8,218 nucleotides of DNA from Pseudomonas sp. GTDB taxonomy: Bacteria; Pseudomonadota; Gammaproteobacteria; Pseudomonadales; Pseudomonadaceae. The DNA is taken from contig DPSI01000568.1 of the NCBI GenBank assembly GCA_003527165.1, positions 1-8,218 on the forward strand. The letters are read 5' to 3'. Of the stretch, positions 7,124-8,218 are shown piece after piece; within the stretch, counting starts at the first letter, position 1; each line of letters starts with the position of its first letter. Below the pieces are notes generated by a model that saw only the letters and a list, made by a program, of their open reading frames with translations, made no database searches and was not told where the DNA came from. Position numbers and translations under genes: made by a program.

Positions 7124-7135
7124 TTCTCCCGCTCG

Positions 7136-7684
7136 TTACTTGCCCAACGCCTTCTCCACCGCAGCGATCAGCTTCGGATCATCCGGCTCGACCTTGCTGG
7201 AAAAGTAATCCACCACCCGCCCCTCTCGATCCACCACGTATTTGTAGAAATTCCAGCGTGGCGCCCCGCCGGCCTGCTCGGCCAGTTCCCTGAACAACGG
7301 TATCACGTCGCTGCCCCGCACGGGCTGCGTCTGTGCCATCGGGAAGGTTACGCCGTAGTTGACGTAGCAGACCTCGGCCGTTTCCGCCGCGTGATCGGAC
7401 TCCTGGAAGAAATCATCGGACGGCACGCCCAGGACCACCAGGCCCCGGTCCTTGTATCGCTGGTAAAGCGCTTCGAGCCCTTTGAACTGTGGTGCGAACC
7501 CACAGAAGCTGGCGGTATTGACTACCACCAGCGCCTTGCCCTGAAACTGCTGGCACAGATCGATTGTGTCCTTCGAGCGCAGTTTCGGCAGTTCATGCTG
7601 CAACAACGCCGGGCATTGAACCGCCGCTGCGGGACCAGCCAGCAGGGTCAAAGCAAGTGAGGCGACAAGCAGAAAGATTCTCAT
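7136..7684 (-). CDS. Periplasmic glutathione peroxidase-family thiol peroxidase
   Basis: A 182-residue peroxidase with a Sec signal peptide (residues 1-21, cut near PAAA), so probably periplasmic; it reduces hydrogen or organic peroxides. The thioredoxin-fold core shows [21 protein letters not shown] with peroxidatic C61 (Cys, not Sec), [12 protein letters not shown] (85-96), NYGVTFPM (109-116) and [12 protein letters not shown] (144-155) containing the W and N of the catalytic tetrad. The tetrad Gln, usually in a PSNQF loop, is Asp here (D91). C106 in EVCYVNYG is a candidate resolving cysteine, which would favour thioredoxin-type rather than glutathione reductants, a common bacterial pattern. 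C24 and C44 are further cysteines in the mature N-terminus. ATG 7682-7684 is chosen because GGAGG (7691-7695) is 6 bases upstream and the signal peptide starts there; the frame stays open to 7741. It is divergent from modE. Confidence 0.9.
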   Translation of the reverse strand: MRIFLLVASLALTLLAGPAAAVQCPALLQHELPKLRSKDTIDLCQQFQGKALVVVNTASFCGFAPQFKGLEALYQRYKDRGLVVLGVPSDDFFQESDHAAETAEVCYVNYGVTFPMAQTQPVRGSDVIPLFRELAEQAGGAPRWNFYKYVVDREGRVVDYFSSKVEPDDPKLIAAVEKALGK

Positions 7685-7776
7685 GAGAAACCTCCGAGCG
7701 GGGACGCCAACCACGCTACTCCCGAGACGGCGAGCCGGCAACGCTCAGTCTCATGCGCGCTACAGACGGACTCCAC

Positions 7777-7804
7777 ATCGCTATATACAAAGCCATATAG
7801 CGAT
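7777..7804. promoter_or_regulatory. ModE operator (molybdate-responsive) in the peroxidase/modE divergent region
   Basis: Two perfect 10-bp arms, ATCGCTATAT (7777-7786) and ATATAGCGAT (7795-7804), are separated by 8 bases. This matches the known ModE site pattern ATCGNTATATA-N6-TATATANCGAT with one mismatch (C at 7794). It is centred about 48 bases upstream of the modE ATG and about 106 bases from the peroxidase ATG. TATACA (7784-7789) inside it could be the modE -10 box, so bound ModE would block RNA polymerase. The rest of the spacer, 7685-7776, shows only the peroxidase Shine-Dalgarno (GGAGG, 7691-7695) and a weak minus-strand promoter-like pair (TTGCCG...TAGCGT). Confidence 0.88.
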
Positions 7805-7838
7805 TGGCAGAATGGCCCGCAGCGAACAGGAGCCGAAC

Positions 7839-8218
7839 ATGAGCGATGCGTCACCCCTCAGCCCGCTGCGTATCGATGGGCAACTCTGGTTCAACCGCGG
7901 CGAAAAAGGCTATCTCGGCGGCAAGCGGATCGAGTTGCTGCAACAGATCGAGGCGACCGGCTCCATCAGCCGCGCAGCCAAAGCCATCGGCCTCAGCTAC
8001 AAGGCGGCCTGGGATGCGGTGGACGCCATGAACAACCTGTCGGAACGCCCCTTGGTGATTCGAGCCGCAGGCGGCGCCAAAGGTGGCGGCACCCGGCTGA
8101 CCGACTTTGGTCGCGAAATGCTCAACGTCTGGCAACGCATGCAGCATGAATACGAGCGCTTCCTCACGCAGGTGGCGCAGGGCATAGAAGGATTCGACGA
8201 CATCGACAAGCTGCTCCG
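7839..8218 (+). CDS. modE: Molybdate-responsive transcriptional regulator ModE, N-terminal part, cut by window edge
   Basis: An ATG frame at 7839 runs open for 126 codons to the window end. It encodes the N-terminal DNA-binding domain of ModE, which represses molybdate transport genes when molybdate is bound. The helix-turn-helix lies at about residues 42-65 (SISRAAKAIGLSYKAAWDAVDAMN is split across two helices), followed by the wing AGGAKGGGTRLTDFG (77-91), both close to E. coli ModE. An upstream ISLL-like segment (KRIELLQQIEATG, 29-41) fits too. The C-terminal molybdate-binding Mop/TOBE domains lie beyond the edge, so whether this is a full-length or DNA-binding-only ModE cannot be told. 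AGGAG (7828-7832) is 6 bases before the ATG. An in-frame ATG at 7812 lacks a Shine-Dalgarno and lies 8 bases from the operator. A ModE operator just upstream suggests autoregulation. Confidence 0.93.
   Translation, partial: MSDASPLSPLRIDGQLWFNRGEKGYLGGKRIELLQQIEATGSISRAAKAIGLSYKAAWDAVDAMNNLSERPLVIRAAGGAKGGGTRLTDFGREMLNVWQRMQHEYERFLTQVAQGIEGFDDIDKLL

Noticed and set aside
7685..7741. Longer peroxidase start at 7741.
   Set aside because: It would bury the signal peptide behind 19 residues and ignore the GGAGG ribosome-binding site at 7691-7695.
7851..8209. Minus-strand frames opposite the modE start.
   Set aside because: They are shadows of the plus-strand ModE frame, which matches a known family residue by residue and has an operator and Shine-Dalgarno upstream.

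Overview
The window reads as ordinary chromosome of a GC-rich gammaproteobacterium, most likely Pseudomonas in the broad sense (P. stutzeri/Stutzerimonas-like). The protein sequences look pseudomonad throughout. From memory, the order glutathione peroxidase - FadL - SseA - rnd - ycgL - (gap) - ycgN resembles P. aeruginosa PAO1 around PA1287-PA1299; this was not checked by alignment. There are no insertion sequences, phage genes, CRISPR arrays, tRNAs or rRNAs, and no gene is visibly broken. Two genes are cut by the window edges: alaS on the left and modE on the right.

Left block, all on the minus strand and read right to left. First comes rnd (RNase D, GTG start), overlapping ycgL by an ATGA junction. 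A structured spacer follows, then ycgN, a secreted HExxH metallopeptidase-like protein, ltaE (low-specificity L-threonine aldolase), a probable weak terminator, and the promoter, leader hairpin and first 19 codons of alaS. Spacings suggest rnd-ycgL is one unit and the peptidase-like gene plus ltaE may be another. ltaE and alaS both touch amino acid supply, but alaS has its own promoter.

Middle block, plus strand. An SseA-type 3-mercaptopyruvate sulfurtransferase is transcribed divergently from rnd and ends in a small intrinsic terminator. A FadL/OmpP1 outer-membrane transporter then has its own long upstream region with short direct repeats. FadL converges on a signal-peptide-bearing glutathione peroxidase, with a GC-rich hairpin between the two.

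Right edge. The peroxidase gene is divergent from the start of modE, the molybdate-responsive regulator. Between them lies a near-consensus ModE operator (two perfect 10-bp arms, 8-bp spacer). This is the clearest regulatory signal in the window: it predicts molybdate-dependent autorepression of modE and perhaps an effect on the divergent peroxidase gene.

I found no convincing new multi-gene system. The items most worth a second look are the ModE operator, the palindromic alaS leader, the uncharacterised gluzincin-like protein beside ltaE, the stem-loop between ycgL and ycgN, and the altered active-site loop of the peroxidase.
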